This document shows, piece after piece, positions 15,900 through 25,228 of a stretch of DNA of 64,000 nucleotides. Under the pieces are notes generated by a model. The model did not search any database. It was given only the letters and a program-made list of their open reading frames with translations, and had not been told where the DNA came from. A program made the position numbers and the translations under genes. The DNA lies in assembly GCA_964462685.1 (NCBI GenBank), contig CAYWYR010000013.1, forward strand, positions 1 to 64,000, read 5' to 3'. This DNA is from CAYWYR01 sp964462685. GTDB taxonomy: Bacteria; Bacteroidota; Ignavibacteria; Kapaibacteriales; UBA2268. Position 1 is the stretch's first letter; every line of letters starts with the position of its first letter.

Positions 15900-18626
15900 T
15901 CAAACCTCAGAATATGATTTAGCTTTGAACATTTTTAATATCTCTACGAAAATAACAATTGAGAACGGTACTAACACAACGATTGCCCATTCTTTTAAGT
16001 TTAATGGTACAGTATTCAGTAAATCATTCATAAATGGAAGTGCTACTGCCGCTACCTGAAGCACTATAGATAGCACCATAACCGCCAAGAGTATTTTGTT
16101 TGTTGTGATTCCTATTTTCTTCATTTTCTGCCCGTTCTTGTTTTTTAAATCAAAAAACAATGATCTTTCAAGTGATCTTGAATTCTGAACGTTCCAGATC
16201 TGGAAAAATGCCAGTGTACAGAAAGCCATAGTTATTGCTTTAGGTTCAAGATATTCAGGTGGGGTGATATTATAGCCAGCCGCATAATAATACACTGCTA
16301 AAGTCCCAATCATCATCAGCGTTCCCGCAAATGCTATCCTTGATAAAAGGGGCTTCGGTAGAAGCGGGGTTTCTTTGGGAGAAGGCGGCTGATGCATAAC
16401 ATTGCCGTGCTCATTCTCAAATGCGAGCGGGAATGTTGAAGTCCCATCGGTAACAAGGTTGATCCATAATAGCTGTGCGGGCAGAATCGGCAGTGGAAAC
16501 CCGATCAATACTGATGCGGTAATGGTAAGAAGCCCACCAAAACTTGTAGCAAGAATATAAAGTATTATATGCTGCAGGTTTTTCAGAATAATCCTACCGC
16601 GCCTTATAGCATTGACAATACTCGTAAAGTTATCATCGATAAGTACCATAGCCGAAGCTTCTTTAGCCACATCCGAACCTGAGCCCATAGCTATACCGAT
16701 ATCTGCTTTCTTAAGAGCAGGGGCATCGTTCACACCATCACCCGTCATAGCAACTATTTTCCCTTGTTTCTGGAGCTGCTCTACGATCCTGTATTTGTGG
16801 TCGGGGGCAACCCGTGCATATACCTCAGTATTTTTAACTGCCTCAAAAAGCTCGTCATCACTCATCTCCTCTATCTCAGCACCTCTAAGGGCATCTGGCT
16901 TATCTTTGTTAGGTGCTAGCCCTATTTCATTTCCAATCGCTTTAGCTGTCTGTACGTGATCGCCCGTTATCATATAGACTTCCACTCCCGCGGCATGGCA
17001 TTCTCGTACAGCCTCAACCGCTTCGTCTCTTACTGGATCCTGAATTGCGGCTAAACCTACAAAAACCAAATCACTTACATCCTCGTGAGTTGCCTGCCTT
17101 TTGGTATCCATTATTTTAACAGCGAGCGATAATACCCTTAAGCCTTTTTCAGAGTAATTATCAATAAGATTGTTGAGTTCTGATTTTTCGGACTCGGTGA
17201 GTTCCGTTATGATTCCATCGTCATCAATTTCATACTCACAGAGATCAAGAATCCTATCGCTACCACCTTTCACTAGCAGATAGTTCATATCGTTTTTTGA
17301 GGCTGTAACGGCCATATATTTCTGATCTGACTCAAAGGGAAGATCAACTGATATATCCCATCCTCCCTTCTCAAAAGCCATCTTTTCAGATAAGATCATA
17401 AGTGCGGCTTCGGTGGGATCGCCCGTTACCTTCCATACCCCGCTTTCATTTGATATAGTTGACTCAGTACAGTAAGCTGAGATCAGGTCATAAAGAGCCA
17501 GAGCTGATCTTTCATCAGTAGATATATTTGGAGATGGTTCTAACCGGCCATCAATCTCATATCCGTTTCCAGTAACTATATAATTTTTACCTGACACAAA
17601 TATCTGTTTAACAGTCATTTGGTTTCTGGTAAGAGTTCCAGTCTTATCCGAACAGATTACATTTGTGGAACCAAGGGTTTCCACGGCAGCCAATTTCTTG
17701 ATAACAGCGTTTTTCTTGGCCATCTGATATAAACCTACCGAAAGAGTAATTGTTATCGATACCGGGAGCCCTTCTGGTATCGCAGAGACTGCCAGACCGA
17801 CGGAAGTCAAAAGCATATCAAGCCATCCAAACCCCCTGATAAGCCCTATAACAAAGATCAAAGCCACAGCTATCATTATAGCGAGGGAAAGCTTTTTACT
17901 GAAGCTTTCCATTTTCTGCTGAAGCGGCGTTTCAGTATCCTCGGTTTCCGATACACGGGTAGAGATTTTACCGAATTCTGTGTTTTTCCCAATAGCGGTG
18001 ACTACCCCGCGACCCCTTCCTTTCTGTATAATAGTACCGGAATAAACTATGTTTATCCTGTCCCCAAGATCAGCTTTTTCAGCTAGCATAGCCTGCGCGT
18101 CCTTAACTACTGCAAAGGATTCACCGGTAAGCATTGATTCATCAACGAGTAGATTATGTGTTTCGAGCAGGCGGGCATCTGCTGGTACTCTATCGCCGCT
18201 TTCCATAACCAGAATATCACCTATTACCAGCTCGCTTGTATTGATCTGCTGATGCTCGCCGTTCCTGATGACCCTAGTAGTAGGTGATGTCATTTTCGCA
18301 AGAGATTTCAAAGCGGCTGCAGCCCTGATCTCCTGCACAAAACCTATGATGGTATTTAGCAGAACCACAACACCGATAACAATAGAATCTTTTGGTTCAG
18401 ATACGATACCGTTTACTATTGCCGCAACGATCAATATATAAATAATGGGATCGTGAAACTGCGAAAGGAACAGCATCACCTTCGACTGCTCCTTGGGTGG
18501 CGGTATGGAGTTAGTGCCGTGCTTTTCGGCAGATTGTTTTATCTGACTGTCATTCAGGCCCAGACTGGGGTTGCTACCAGTCTGCTTTAAAGTAATTTCG
18601 GTACTTAACGAGTGGTATTTTGCCAT
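15900..18626 (-). CDS. Cation-transporting P-type ATPase (P2 type, Ca2+-ATPase-like)
   Basis: A 908-residue membrane pump driven by ATP. Cation ATPase N-terminal domain at 5-75, actuator with TGES (167-170), M4 with PEGLP (284-288), phosphorylation motif DKTGT with D327, ATP-binding KGGSDR, TGDPTEAAL, hinge TGDGVNDAPALKKADIG, and C-terminal six-helix membrane domain with NLVTDG. The PEGLP and NLVTDG motifs place it with P2 calcium and related pumps; P2D sodium pumps cannot be excluded. No heavy-metal domain or CPC motif. The downstream secreted-protein gene begins 2 nt after its stop, so the two may be one unit. Confidence 0.9.
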   Translation of the reverse strand: MAKYHSLSTEITLKQTGSNPSLGLNDSQIKQSAEKHGTNSIPPPKEQSKVMLFLSQFHDPIIYILIVAAIVNGIVSEPKDSIVIGVVVLLNTIIGFVQEIRAAAALKSLAKMTSPTTRVIRNGEHQQINTSELVIGDILVMESGDRVPADARLLETHNLLVDESMLTGESFAVVKDAQAMLAEKADLGDRINIVYSGTIIQKGRGRGVVTAIGKNTEFGKISTRVSETEDTETPLQQKMESFSKKLSLAIMIAVALIFVIGLIRGFGWLDMLLTSVGLAVSAIPEGLPVSITITLSVGLYQMAKKNAVIKKLAAVETLGSTNVICSDKTGTLTRNQMTVKQIFVSGKNYIVTGNGYEIDGRLEPSPNISTDERSALALYDLISAYCTESTISNESGVWKVTGDPTEAALMILSEKMAFEKGGWDISVDLPFESDQKYMAVTASKNDMNYLLVKGGSDRILDLCEYEIDDDGIITELTESEKSELNNLIDNYSEKGLRVLSLAVKIMDTKRQATHEDVSDLVFVGLAAIQDPVRDEAVEAVRECHAAGVEVYMITGDHVQTAKAIGNEIGLAPNKDKPDALRGAEIEEMSDDELFEAVKNTEVYARVAPDHKYRIVEQLQKQGKIVAMTGDGVNDAPALKKADIGIAMGSGSDVAKEASAMVLIDDNFTSIVNAIRRGRIILKNLQHIILYILATSFGGLLTITASVLIGFPLPILPAQLLWINLVTDGTSTFPLAFENEHGNVMHQPPSPKETPLLPKPLLSRIAFAGTLMMIGTLAVYYYAAGYNITPPEYLEPKAITMAFCTLAFFQIWNVQNSRSLERSLFFDLKNKNGQKMKKIGITTNKILLAVMVLSIVLQVAAVALPFMNDLLNTVPLNLKEWAIVVLVPFSIVIFVEILKMFKAKSYSEV

Positions 18627-18768
18627 AAGAATATTAAATATATCCTAAGTATGTAGATTCGATTTTTCAGTTTAGCAATTTATGCATTATACTATATAAA
18701 GACACAAGAATCAGATAAGTATTAGGTTTTACTTAATTTTGGGATGTAAAATTCAATGAGGTTAGAAG

Positions 18769-19353
18769 ATCAAAAGCAAGATTATACCTATTTATAACTG
18801 TTTCCACCCTGTGCTTAGGGAGAAGGCAGTCAATATCAAAAACGATACAGAAGAGCTGGCCCAGCTTATAGAAGATATGAAAGTCACAATGGTAAATGCC
18901 GATGGTATTGGCCTTGCTGCCAATCAGGTAGGCCATACTGACCGGGTTTTTATTATCGATATCAATGCTGGGAGCGAAGAAGGCCCTCAGAAGCCTTACG
19001 CAATGATCAATCCTGTTATAACCACCAGTGCAGAGGAGATAGTGCAATTCCAGGAAGGCTGCCTTTCAATTCCGAACCTGTATGATAATGTTGACCGCCC
19101 CGAGGCAATAGAGGTAGAGTATCTGGATCAGAGTTTTAAACCCCAGAAAATCCAGACAGGTGGTATTTTGGCAAGGGTAATAATGCATGAGCTAGACCAT
19201 TTGGAAGGCATTCTGTTTATCGATAAACTTACGAACCTGCAAAAGGCTATGGCCAAGAGCAAGCTAAACAAAATCCTAAAGAATAAGATAGCCCCTAAAT
19301 ACGATATGATCGATAAGGACGGGCAGTTGATCAGGCCAGAGAAGTTGGCGTAA
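18769..19353 (+). CDS. def: Peptide deformylase (non-standard start codon)
   Basis: Def removes the formyl group from nascent proteins. Motif I GIGLAANQVG, motif II EGCLSIP (metal Cys) and motif III HELDH (metal His pair and catalytic Glu) are all intact, so the enzyme should be active. The conserved N-terminal strand IIPIYNCFHPVLREKA lies upstream of the only standard start, GTG 18811, which sits inside PVLR. The frame is open back to TAG 18763 and contains no ATG, GTG or TTG. I take ATC 18769 (or ATT 18781), with AGG 7 nt upstream of 18769. A rare start or a base error are both possible. The C-terminal tail after HELDH is usual. Confidence 0.85.
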   Translation: MKSKIIPIYNCFHPVLREKAVNIKNDTEELAQLIEDMKVTMVNADGIGLAANQVGHTDRVFIIDINAGSEEGPQKPYAMINPVITTSAEEIVQFQEGCLSIPNLYDNVDRPEAIEVEYLDQSFKPQKIQTGGILARVIMHELDHLEGILFIDKLTNLQKAMAKSKLNKILKNKIAPKYDMIDKDGQLIRPEKLA

Positions 19354-19387
19354 AGTCAAACACTTTCCATATCATAAAAGTATAAAG

Positions 19388-19407
19388 CCCGACCTTGATA
19401 GGCCGGG
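19388..19407 (-). terminator. Hairpin between convergent def and the T9SS protein gene
   Basis: CCCG-A-CCT-TGAT-AGG-C-CGGG forms a compact hairpin between two convergent genes. On the minus strand it is followed by CTTTATACTTTTATG, so it best serves the secreted-protein gene; on the plus strand no T run follows. Confidence 0.55.
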
Positions 19408-19454
19408 ACTCTGATATGTCGGGACTGAGGAATATAGTAGTACCCTGAGATCTC

Positions 19455-20924
19455 TTACTCTTTTACGAAGGTGGAGGATATACGCCGCCCGTCGCTATAG
19501 CCGATGGATAGCAGATAGTTGCCTGCCGCAAGCGTTGAAACGTCCACCCTTCCGCTACCGATATCTCTGATATTCTTTTGTTGCTCTATAAGAATCCTGC
19601 CCGTCATATCCAAGATAATCAAGTTTATCTCGCCGCCCTCGATAATGTTGAAGTTCAGCGTTCCGGTGGCGGGTTGCGGATAGACCCACGGTTTTTCCCT
19701 TATATATATGTCGGTGTTTCCCTCTTCTGCCACTGATACTGGCCACGGGTAGTAGCGGAATATCTGTCCGCCGTCGTTGCAGTAAGTAATATCGCCCTCG
19801 GGGAACCAGTGGATGCCGGCTACCCGTTCTTCGTCCCAGGTGCCGGGCAGGGATATCAATGCACCGTGTTCTACGTCGTTCAACTCAGACAGGAACCACA
19901 TGTCGCCGCCGTCATCTGTTTCCCACATGATCCTGTTATAGCCGATTGCGAGCCCGTGCATATCATCACGCCATGTCATAGCAGCGATACCGTTACTTTT
20001 CGATATTATATTCCCATCCGATACGGTAGGCGTAACGAATGAATCGAGCACGACCGTAGCTTCGTCAGTCTCTGTATCAATCTTTATTATCAAGTCGTTT
20101 AGCTTTCTTACGCTGATATGGCCTAGTTTCTTGTTCCCGAAGGCGAACAGGAATCTCCCGTTTCTGGAATATCCCTGTATGTCTTCGCTTCCTATATCAT
20201 TGTTGCTGACAGTTTCTCTCAGTATAGTCCAGTTTTTTAAATCATCAGAAACTTGATATGAATATTTCATCTTTAATACATTATTTTCATATCCCGCCTC
20301 ATTAAATGAAATATAAGCTTTATCATTGGCTATAGAGCCAGAATTTATGTAGTTAGCGTAAGAATCGAACATACCTTGAAGCACTTCTACCGGCTTCAAT
20401 TCTACAAAAGTATCCCCCGCATCATTAGAACCAAAACCGATCCGATAACCAATATGTAGTATCATACTGTCCTGAATAGAGGTGAAATACTCTTTCAAAC
20501 TGTTTTTACTATATAGCTCTGGCTCTTTTATCTTGTTCCTATCCCATGTCAGCCCGCCGTCATGTGAAAAGTAGTAGGAGTTAGAGTCCGAAGCTGCCAC
20601 GATGTTCGGCCAATCAGCATCTAGGTTTAATATGTTCTCAGGTGCAATACCGGTCCTTATACCTGCAAAATTAAAGGTATCAACTAATCTCACATCCCAA
20701 TTTTTCCCTCTATCAGTTGATCTGAAGATAACTGGTGTCGTTCTGTTTAGATTTGTCACGTTTATACATGTATCCCCAACGCATAAAAGGCGAGAATGCT
20801 GTCCTATCCTGTTTGCTGGGGGTCTCCAAAGGCTGTCCCTGTTATCAAACACCTTCTCCCAGTACTGGGAGAAGGCTGTTGAACATAAAAACATCGATAA
20901 AATAACCGTTAATATCATTCTCAT
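19455..20924 (-). CDS. Secreted BNR/sialidase-fold-like protein with T9SS sorting tail
   Basis: 489 residues with a signal peptide (ending near STAFSQ). The body contains Asp-box-like turns seen in BNR/sortilin-type propellers: STDRGKNWD, SHDGGLTWD, SNDAGDTF, TDDGGDMWF. The C-terminal ~75 residues (YPQPATGTLNF, LIILDMTGRIL, VDVSTLAAGNYLLSIGYSDG, ending STFVKE) are a clear type A T9SS sorting domain. It is therefore predicted to be exported to the cell surface or medium. Substrate unknown; a beta-propeller of this sort is not evidence of sialidase activity. Confidence 0.8.
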   Translation of the reverse strand: MRMILTVILSMFLCSTAFSQYWEKVFDNRDSLWRPPANRIGQHSRLLCVGDTCINVTNLNRTTPVIFRSTDRGKNWDVRLVDTFNFAGIRTGIAPENILNLDADWPNIVAASDSNSYYFSHDGGLTWDRNKIKEPELYSKNSLKEYFTSIQDSMILHIGYRIGFGSNDAGDTFVELKPVEVLQGMFDSYANYINSGSIANDKAYISFNEAGYENNVLKMKYSYQVSDDLKNWTILRETVSNNDIGSEDIQGYSRNGRFLFAFGNKKLGHISVRKLNDLIIKIDTETDEATVVLDSFVTPTVSDGNIISKSNGIAAMTWRDDMHGLAIGYNRIMWETDDGGDMWFLSELNDVEHGALISLPGTWDEERVAGIHWFPEGDITYCNDGGQIFRYYPWPVSVAEEGNTDIYIREKPWVYPQPATGTLNFNIIEGGEINLIILDMTGRILIEQQKNIRDIGSGRVDVSTLAAGNYLLSIGYSDGRRISSTFVKE

Positions 20925-21120
20925 TATTCTTTCCTTATTTTACCGAGGAATATAGTAGAAATAGTGTCTTAAAAGATTTTCTAAAGAACAGGCATAAAGC
21001 TTATTTGTTACAAAAGTATAGAAATTGCTTTGCATAGATATAAATGATGTTTCATTTAAATTTAAAAGTGGATACCAACTGTCAGCATTGTAGTTATCCT
21101 TCGTATATCTATACTATAAC

Positions 21121-21708
21121 ATGGCAATAAAGGCAAATATGAATCAGCCGGAAATCGACCGAGTATTCAATACATGGGTATCGGAATATACAGATAGTAT
21201 GGTTTCCATAGCTTATAGATACGTCAAGGATTTAGACAACTGCATGGATATAGTACAGGATAGCTTTATATCTGCCTATAAGGCTCTGCATTCATTCGAC
21301 CGCACCAAAAATCCGAAAACCTGGTTAATAGCAATAGTGAAGAACAAATGCATTGACCATATCCGAAAAGAAAAGACAAAGCACAAGTTCGCTGATAAAC
21401 AAAGAGCTGAATTTGATGATGAAGGTAACTGGAAAGACAATGCTCATATTTCAGAATGGGATATAGGTTCGGGAGGCAATCTGATGGATAATCCTAAGTT
21501 TATCTCTGTGTTTTCAGGATGTATCGGCGGTTTACCCGATACGATGAGTTCCGTCATTACGCTTAGGTATATTGACAATCATGACGCTCAATCTATATGT
21601 GATATGCTAGAGATCACAAAAGCGAATTACTGGCAACTCATTCACCGTTCAAAGTTGAAATTAAGGAATTGCTTGAACATCAATTGGTTCGCAAAGGAGG
21701 GAATATGA
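21121..21708 (+). CDS. ECF-type RNA polymerase sigma factor
   Basis: 195 residues with region 2 (SIAYRYVKDLDNCMDIVQDSFISAYKALHSFD, with NPKTWLIAIVKNKCIDHIRK) and region 4 (LPDTMSSVITLRYIDNHDAQSICDMLEI, with YWQLIHRSKLKLRNCL). No sigma 1.1 or region 3, so it is an ECF factor. Its stop overlaps the start of the next gene by 4 nt (ATGA), and that gene encodes a small zinc-finger-like anti-sigma protein. Presumably the pair forms a regulatory switch; the target genes cannot be seen. Confidence 0.9.
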   Translation: MAIKANMNQPEIDRVFNTWVSEYTDSMVSIAYRYVKDLDNCMDIVQDSFISAYKALHSFDRTKNPKTWLIAIVKNKCIDHIRKEKTKHKFADKQRAEFDDEGNWKDNAHISEWDIGSGGNLMDNPKFISVFSGCIGGLPDTMSSVITLRYIDNHDAQSICDMLEITKANYWQLIHRSKLKLRNCLNINWFAKEGI

Positions 21709-21980
21709 AATTATTAAGTAAGGCAATACACGGGATTATAGATACTTGTGCAACCCATTCCGAGCTTATAGAGAAAAGCAAGTTTTTTGATGTTGATAGC
21801 AAAACACTGCTCAGGATGAAACTCCACTCCCTGATATGCCGCAAATGTAAATCCTACAGCCAGCACAGCGAATTGATCGATAGCTGGATCGCTGCGTCAT
21901 CGATAGAATATCATAGTGCAATAGATACCTCTATTATAAAAGAGAGAATACTACAGAATACAACAAAAAAAACATCATAA
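21705..21980 (+). CDS. Small zinc-finger-like anti-sigma factor
   Basis: 91 residues from ATG 21705, chosen because AAGGAGG lies 5 nt upstream and the ATGA overlap with the sigma gene is typical. HSLICRKCKSY gives the His-x3-Cys-x2-Cys pattern of zinc-binding anti-sigma domains (HC2 type), where metal or thiol chemistry can release the sigma factor. No membrane helix is visible, so it would be cytoplasmic. The preceding N-terminal helix is longer than usual. A terminator follows. Confidence 0.75.
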   Translation: MKLLSKAIHGIIDTCATHSELIEKSKFFDVDSKTLLRMKLHSLICRKCKSYSQHSELIDSWIAASSIEYHSAIDTSIIKERILQNTTKKTS

Positions 21981-21983
21981 AAA

Positions 21984-22029
21984 AAAGCATCCTGAATTTT
22001 AAGATATTTCTTCAAAATCAGGATGCTTT
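21984..22029 (-). terminator. Bidirectional terminator between anti-sigma gene and chemoreceptor
   Basis: AAAGCATCCTGA pairs with TCAGGATGCTTT with an extra AT-rich stem. On the minus strand it is followed by a run of T (21977-21986 region), ending the chemoreceptor transcript; on the plus strand it can end the sigma/anti-sigma unit. Confidence 0.85.
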
Positions 22030-22069
22030 AGTACTTTCAAACGCTTTCGCAACTATCTGGTCATATTGG

Positions 22070-25000
22070 TTATTTCAATGCTGATTCAAGTTCTTTTTCA
22101 ACTGAGCTCATTGAGTCCCCGTTATGCCCATTGCTACTTCCATTTCCATTTCCATTACCGATACTAAGCTGGGATTTCCTCCCTCTGGCAAGTGAAGACA
22201 GATTCATTCCGTTTGATGAGCCGTTTGAACTAGCATTCATACCTCTGCCGTTTCTGTCCGCAGAAATCTTGAACTGACTCATTAGCTGTTCCAGACTTAC
22301 CGTTAGATTATTCAGATCAACGGCGGATTGTGCAATTTCTTCAACTTGCCTTGCTGAATCGCCTATGACTTCGGAAATAGTCAATACATTCTTAGATATT
22401 TCTTCAGAGGTAGATGATTGCTGATCGTTAGCCGCCGCTATCTGATTAATCATATCGAGCACTTCGTTGGAGCTGCTTTCAATCTGAGTAAGAGCATCCC
22501 CCGCACTATCGGCAAGTTCGATTCCAGTCTGAACCTCGATACTTCCCTTATTCATCGAATCAACGGCGGTGGTAGTTTCGCTCTGAATACCATTGATCAT
22601 TTCAGAGATCTGTTTAGTGGCATCGGTTGTACGCTCAGCTAGTTTTCTTACCTCATCGGCCACTACGGCAAAACCTCTACCTTGTTCTCCAGCTCTGGCG
22701 GCCTCTATGGCAGCATTTAAAGCCAGTAGATTAGTCTGATCGGCAATATCTTCGATAACGGAAATAATCTCGCCGATTTTCTGGGAAGACGCACCCAATT
22801 TTTTGATCTCACTGGCTGAAGAAGTAACTATAGTAGCTATATCATGCATTTTCTTCAGTGTGTTACGCACTATTTCGCCACCTTCGGATGCGATAGCTTT
22901 ATTCTTGATGGCTATTTCCGCAGTCTGGCCAGCAGATACGGCGTTTTCAGTAACCGTCCTGGACATTTCCTCAACAGCGGAAGCTACATCATCTGTCTGT
23001 GACGACTGCTCGTAGGATGCTTCTTTGATCGTATTCGAAGTCTCAGAAAGTTGTTTGGCAGTTGATGAAGCTACATCGACAGAATCTTTTACCTGGGAAA
23101 TAAGATCAGTAAGTGATATACCCAGAGTATTGATATTATCTTTGAGGTCTTCAAAGCTACCAGCGTAATTACCGTGCATTCTTTCGGTCAGCTCACCTTT
23201 GGAATATTTCGAAAGCACTACACCCGATTCATTTATTGGCTCTGAAATAGTTTCCATAAGTTCATTGAGAGATGATATTATCTTCTCCCAACCGCCGTTG
23301 AATTTATCGAGGTCCCCTCTTTTGTCAAGATCACCTTTTTTAGCAGCTTCAATAAGTGAGCTTATCTCATCTGAAATACCGTATAGGTTATCTTGAACAG
23401 AGTTCAACGCATCGTTCAAGAATTTACGCTTGCCTGGCTGAGGTTCTAATGTAGCCTCAAAATTTCCGTCTCCATACTGGCTTACGATACCAAGTACATG
23501 CTTTTTCATATTGATATGAGAGTTCACGAGATCGTTTACTCCGCTTGCCATATCTGAGAAAGAACCTTGGAATTTTTGAGGATCCATTTGCTCGTCTATC
23601 TCACCAGCATCGTGTTGTTTATGCACATAATGCATTTCGTCAGAGAATTTCTGCAGAGTGTCGATCACATGATTCATAGCAACTTTAGGCCTGTTGAAGT
23701 CGCCTGAGAAATCCTCGGTTACTTTTTCATCTATTCTGCCTTTCGCTATATCATCTAATTTGTTTATAGTAACTTCAAAAGGATGAACAAAATTCTCAAC
23801 TATACTATTGAGCCCTTCAACCAGCTTAGACCAGTCACCTTGATAGTTTTCAGGATTGCCACGGAAGGAAATATTACCCTGGCTGATGTTATTGATAACA
23901 CTCACGATTTCCTGATTGAAGTTCACAAGATTATGTTTTACACCGTCGAGTGCGTCATTTAGGAATTTCCTGTCATTTGCCTGGATAGGAAGTTCAGCTT
24001 CGAAGTTCCCGTTGGCATACTCCTCTACAATCCCCATTACCTGCTTCTTCATACTGATATGCTGATCGACAAGTTCGTTCACCATTATCGACATTTCTTT
24101 GTATATACCGGGGAATGAATCAGTGTTAATCTCTTCATTAATATAACCTTCATAATGGGCTTTGGAAACCCTTTTTATCTCATTTGAATAGCCTGAAAGG
24201 ATATTGACAAGTGAGTTTATAGAGTTTTTGGTTTTATTGAACTCACCTTTAACATCATCTACGTAGCGGGGCGGTATCTCCCCGGCGGCGATTCTGTTAA
24301 TATAGTCGTTAGTGGTATTCAGTGGGTTGATAAGTGATTCAACCATCACGTTTGTTGATGTCATCAGATCCCTGAAAACAGGATCTACAGAATCAGGGTC
24401 AGCTCTCGTAGATAGATCACCTTCTTCAAAGCCGCCTCTCATCTGAACAACTTTTTCTGATGTATGTTTGATGGCGTTCATATTCGATCTGAAAATTATC
24501 ACACCTACGATAAGCATTATAATTATAGGTATGATACCTCCGATGAGAATAGCCTCAATATTATCGTCCACCATTGCCTCGGCCAAGCTCATAGGCATAG
24601 CAACGGCATACATCCCTTTCAGATCCCCGACTTCCATATTTTCCATACGGTTCCCGGTAATATCCATGCCATCGCTTCTACCCCAGATATTGTGCTCAGG
24701 GTTGTCGGGATCTCCGTGGCAGGTCAGGCATTCTTTTTCAAGCCTAATAGGTTTGAAATATCTAATTACCCCACCTTCGTAATCTTTGTCGATAATCTCA
24801 TCGCTACCTGTTGTACGGAAACGCGTAAGAATATCCTGTTCCATCGGAGTTGGAGAGTTATCTGCGTTTCTGTAGTTATCGGATGGAATTCTTACAGTTG
24901 CACCTATATCCGAGGCTTTCGCCTTAGCTATATTCATAGCGACTACAATCGGAATCTGTGCTAGATACTGCTTACCTGTAAGAGAGTCTTTAACAGGGTG

Positions 25001-25210
25001 CTTGAAAACACCCATCTTATGCTGGCTTGAGGTGTTTTCTTTAGCGCCTTCTGCTGCTATGATAAGCGAACGAGCAGATTCAACGACTTCGCTTTCACCA
25101 GCCTGATTAAAGAAATACGTTAAAAAAAGTATCAGCCCCACACTTACAGCTACTACACCAAGTATTAGGGGTACTAACATCTTGGCTTTTAAAGTCATAT
25201 TTCTCAACAT
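22070..25210 (-). CDS. Methyl-accepting chemotaxis protein, c-haem-type sensor with poly-HAMP array
   Basis: A 1046-residue transmembrane chemoreceptor. TM1 at about 11-33, an extracytoplasmic Tll0287-like (DUF3365) sensor with CLTCHGD (C161, C164, H165) for covalent c-type haem, and TM2 near 220-240. Then comes a long series of HAMP-like repeats (about 250-720) in which one block occurs twice (VMGIVEEYANGNFEA and VLGIVSQYGDGNFEA, each followed by a KFLNDAL motif). The MCP signalling tip (TNLLALNAAIEAARAGEQGR, VVADEVRKLAERT) follows, then a Gly/Asn/Ser-rich tail. No CheW-binding pentapeptide of the usual CheR tether type is seen. No other che gene is in the window. It follows its paralogue by 19 nt. 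Confidence 0.92.
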   Translation of the reverse strand: MLRNMTLKAKMLVPLILGVVAVSVGLILFLTYFFNQAGESEVVESARSLIIAAEGAKENTSSQHKMGVFKHPVKDSLTGKQYLAQIPIVVAMNIAKAKASDIGATVRIPSDNYRNADNSPTPMEQDILTRFRTTGSDEIIDKDYEGGVIRYFKPIRLEKECLTCHGDPDNPEHNIWGRSDGMDITGNRMENMEVGDLKGMYAVAMPMSLAEAMVDDNIEAILIGGIIPIIIMLIVGVIIFRSNMNAIKHTSEKVVQMRGGFEEGDLSTRADPDSVDPVFRDLMTSTNVMVESLINPLNTTNDYINRIAAGEIPPRYVDDVKGEFNKTKNSINSLVNILSGYSNEIKRVSKAHYEGYINEEINTDSFPGIYKEMSIMVNELVDQHISMKKQVMGIVEEYANGNFEAELPIQANDRKFLNDALDGVKHNLVNFNQEIVSVINNISQGNISFRGNPENYQGDWSKLVEGLNSIVENFVHPFEVTINKLDDIAKGRIDEKVTEDFSGDFNRPKVAMNHVIDTLQKFSDEMHYVHKQHDAGEIDEQMDPQKFQGSFSDMASGVNDLVNSHINMKKHVLGIVSQYGDGNFEATLEPQPGKRKFLNDALNSVQDNLYGISDEISSLIEAAKKGDLDKRGDLDKFNGGWEKIISSLNELMETISEPINESGVVLSKYSKGELTERMHGNYAGSFEDLKDNINTLGISLTDLISQVKDSVDVASSTAKQLSETSNTIKEASYEQSSQTDDVASAVEEMSRTVTENAVSAGQTAEIAIKNKAIASEGGEIVRNTLKKMHDIATIVTSSASEIKKLGASSQKIGEIISVIEDIADQTNLLALNAAIEAARAGEQGRGFAVVADEVRKLAERTTDATKQISEMINGIQSETTTAVDSMNKGSIEVQTGIELADSAGDALTQIESSSNEVLDMINQIAAANDQQSSTSEEISKNVLTISEVIGDSARQVEEIAQSAVDLNNLTVSLEQLMSQFKISADRNGRGMNASSNGSSNGMNLSSLARGRKSQLSIGNGNGNGSSNGHNGDSMSSVEKELESALK

Positions 25211-25228
25211 AAGATCTTACCTTGGGTT

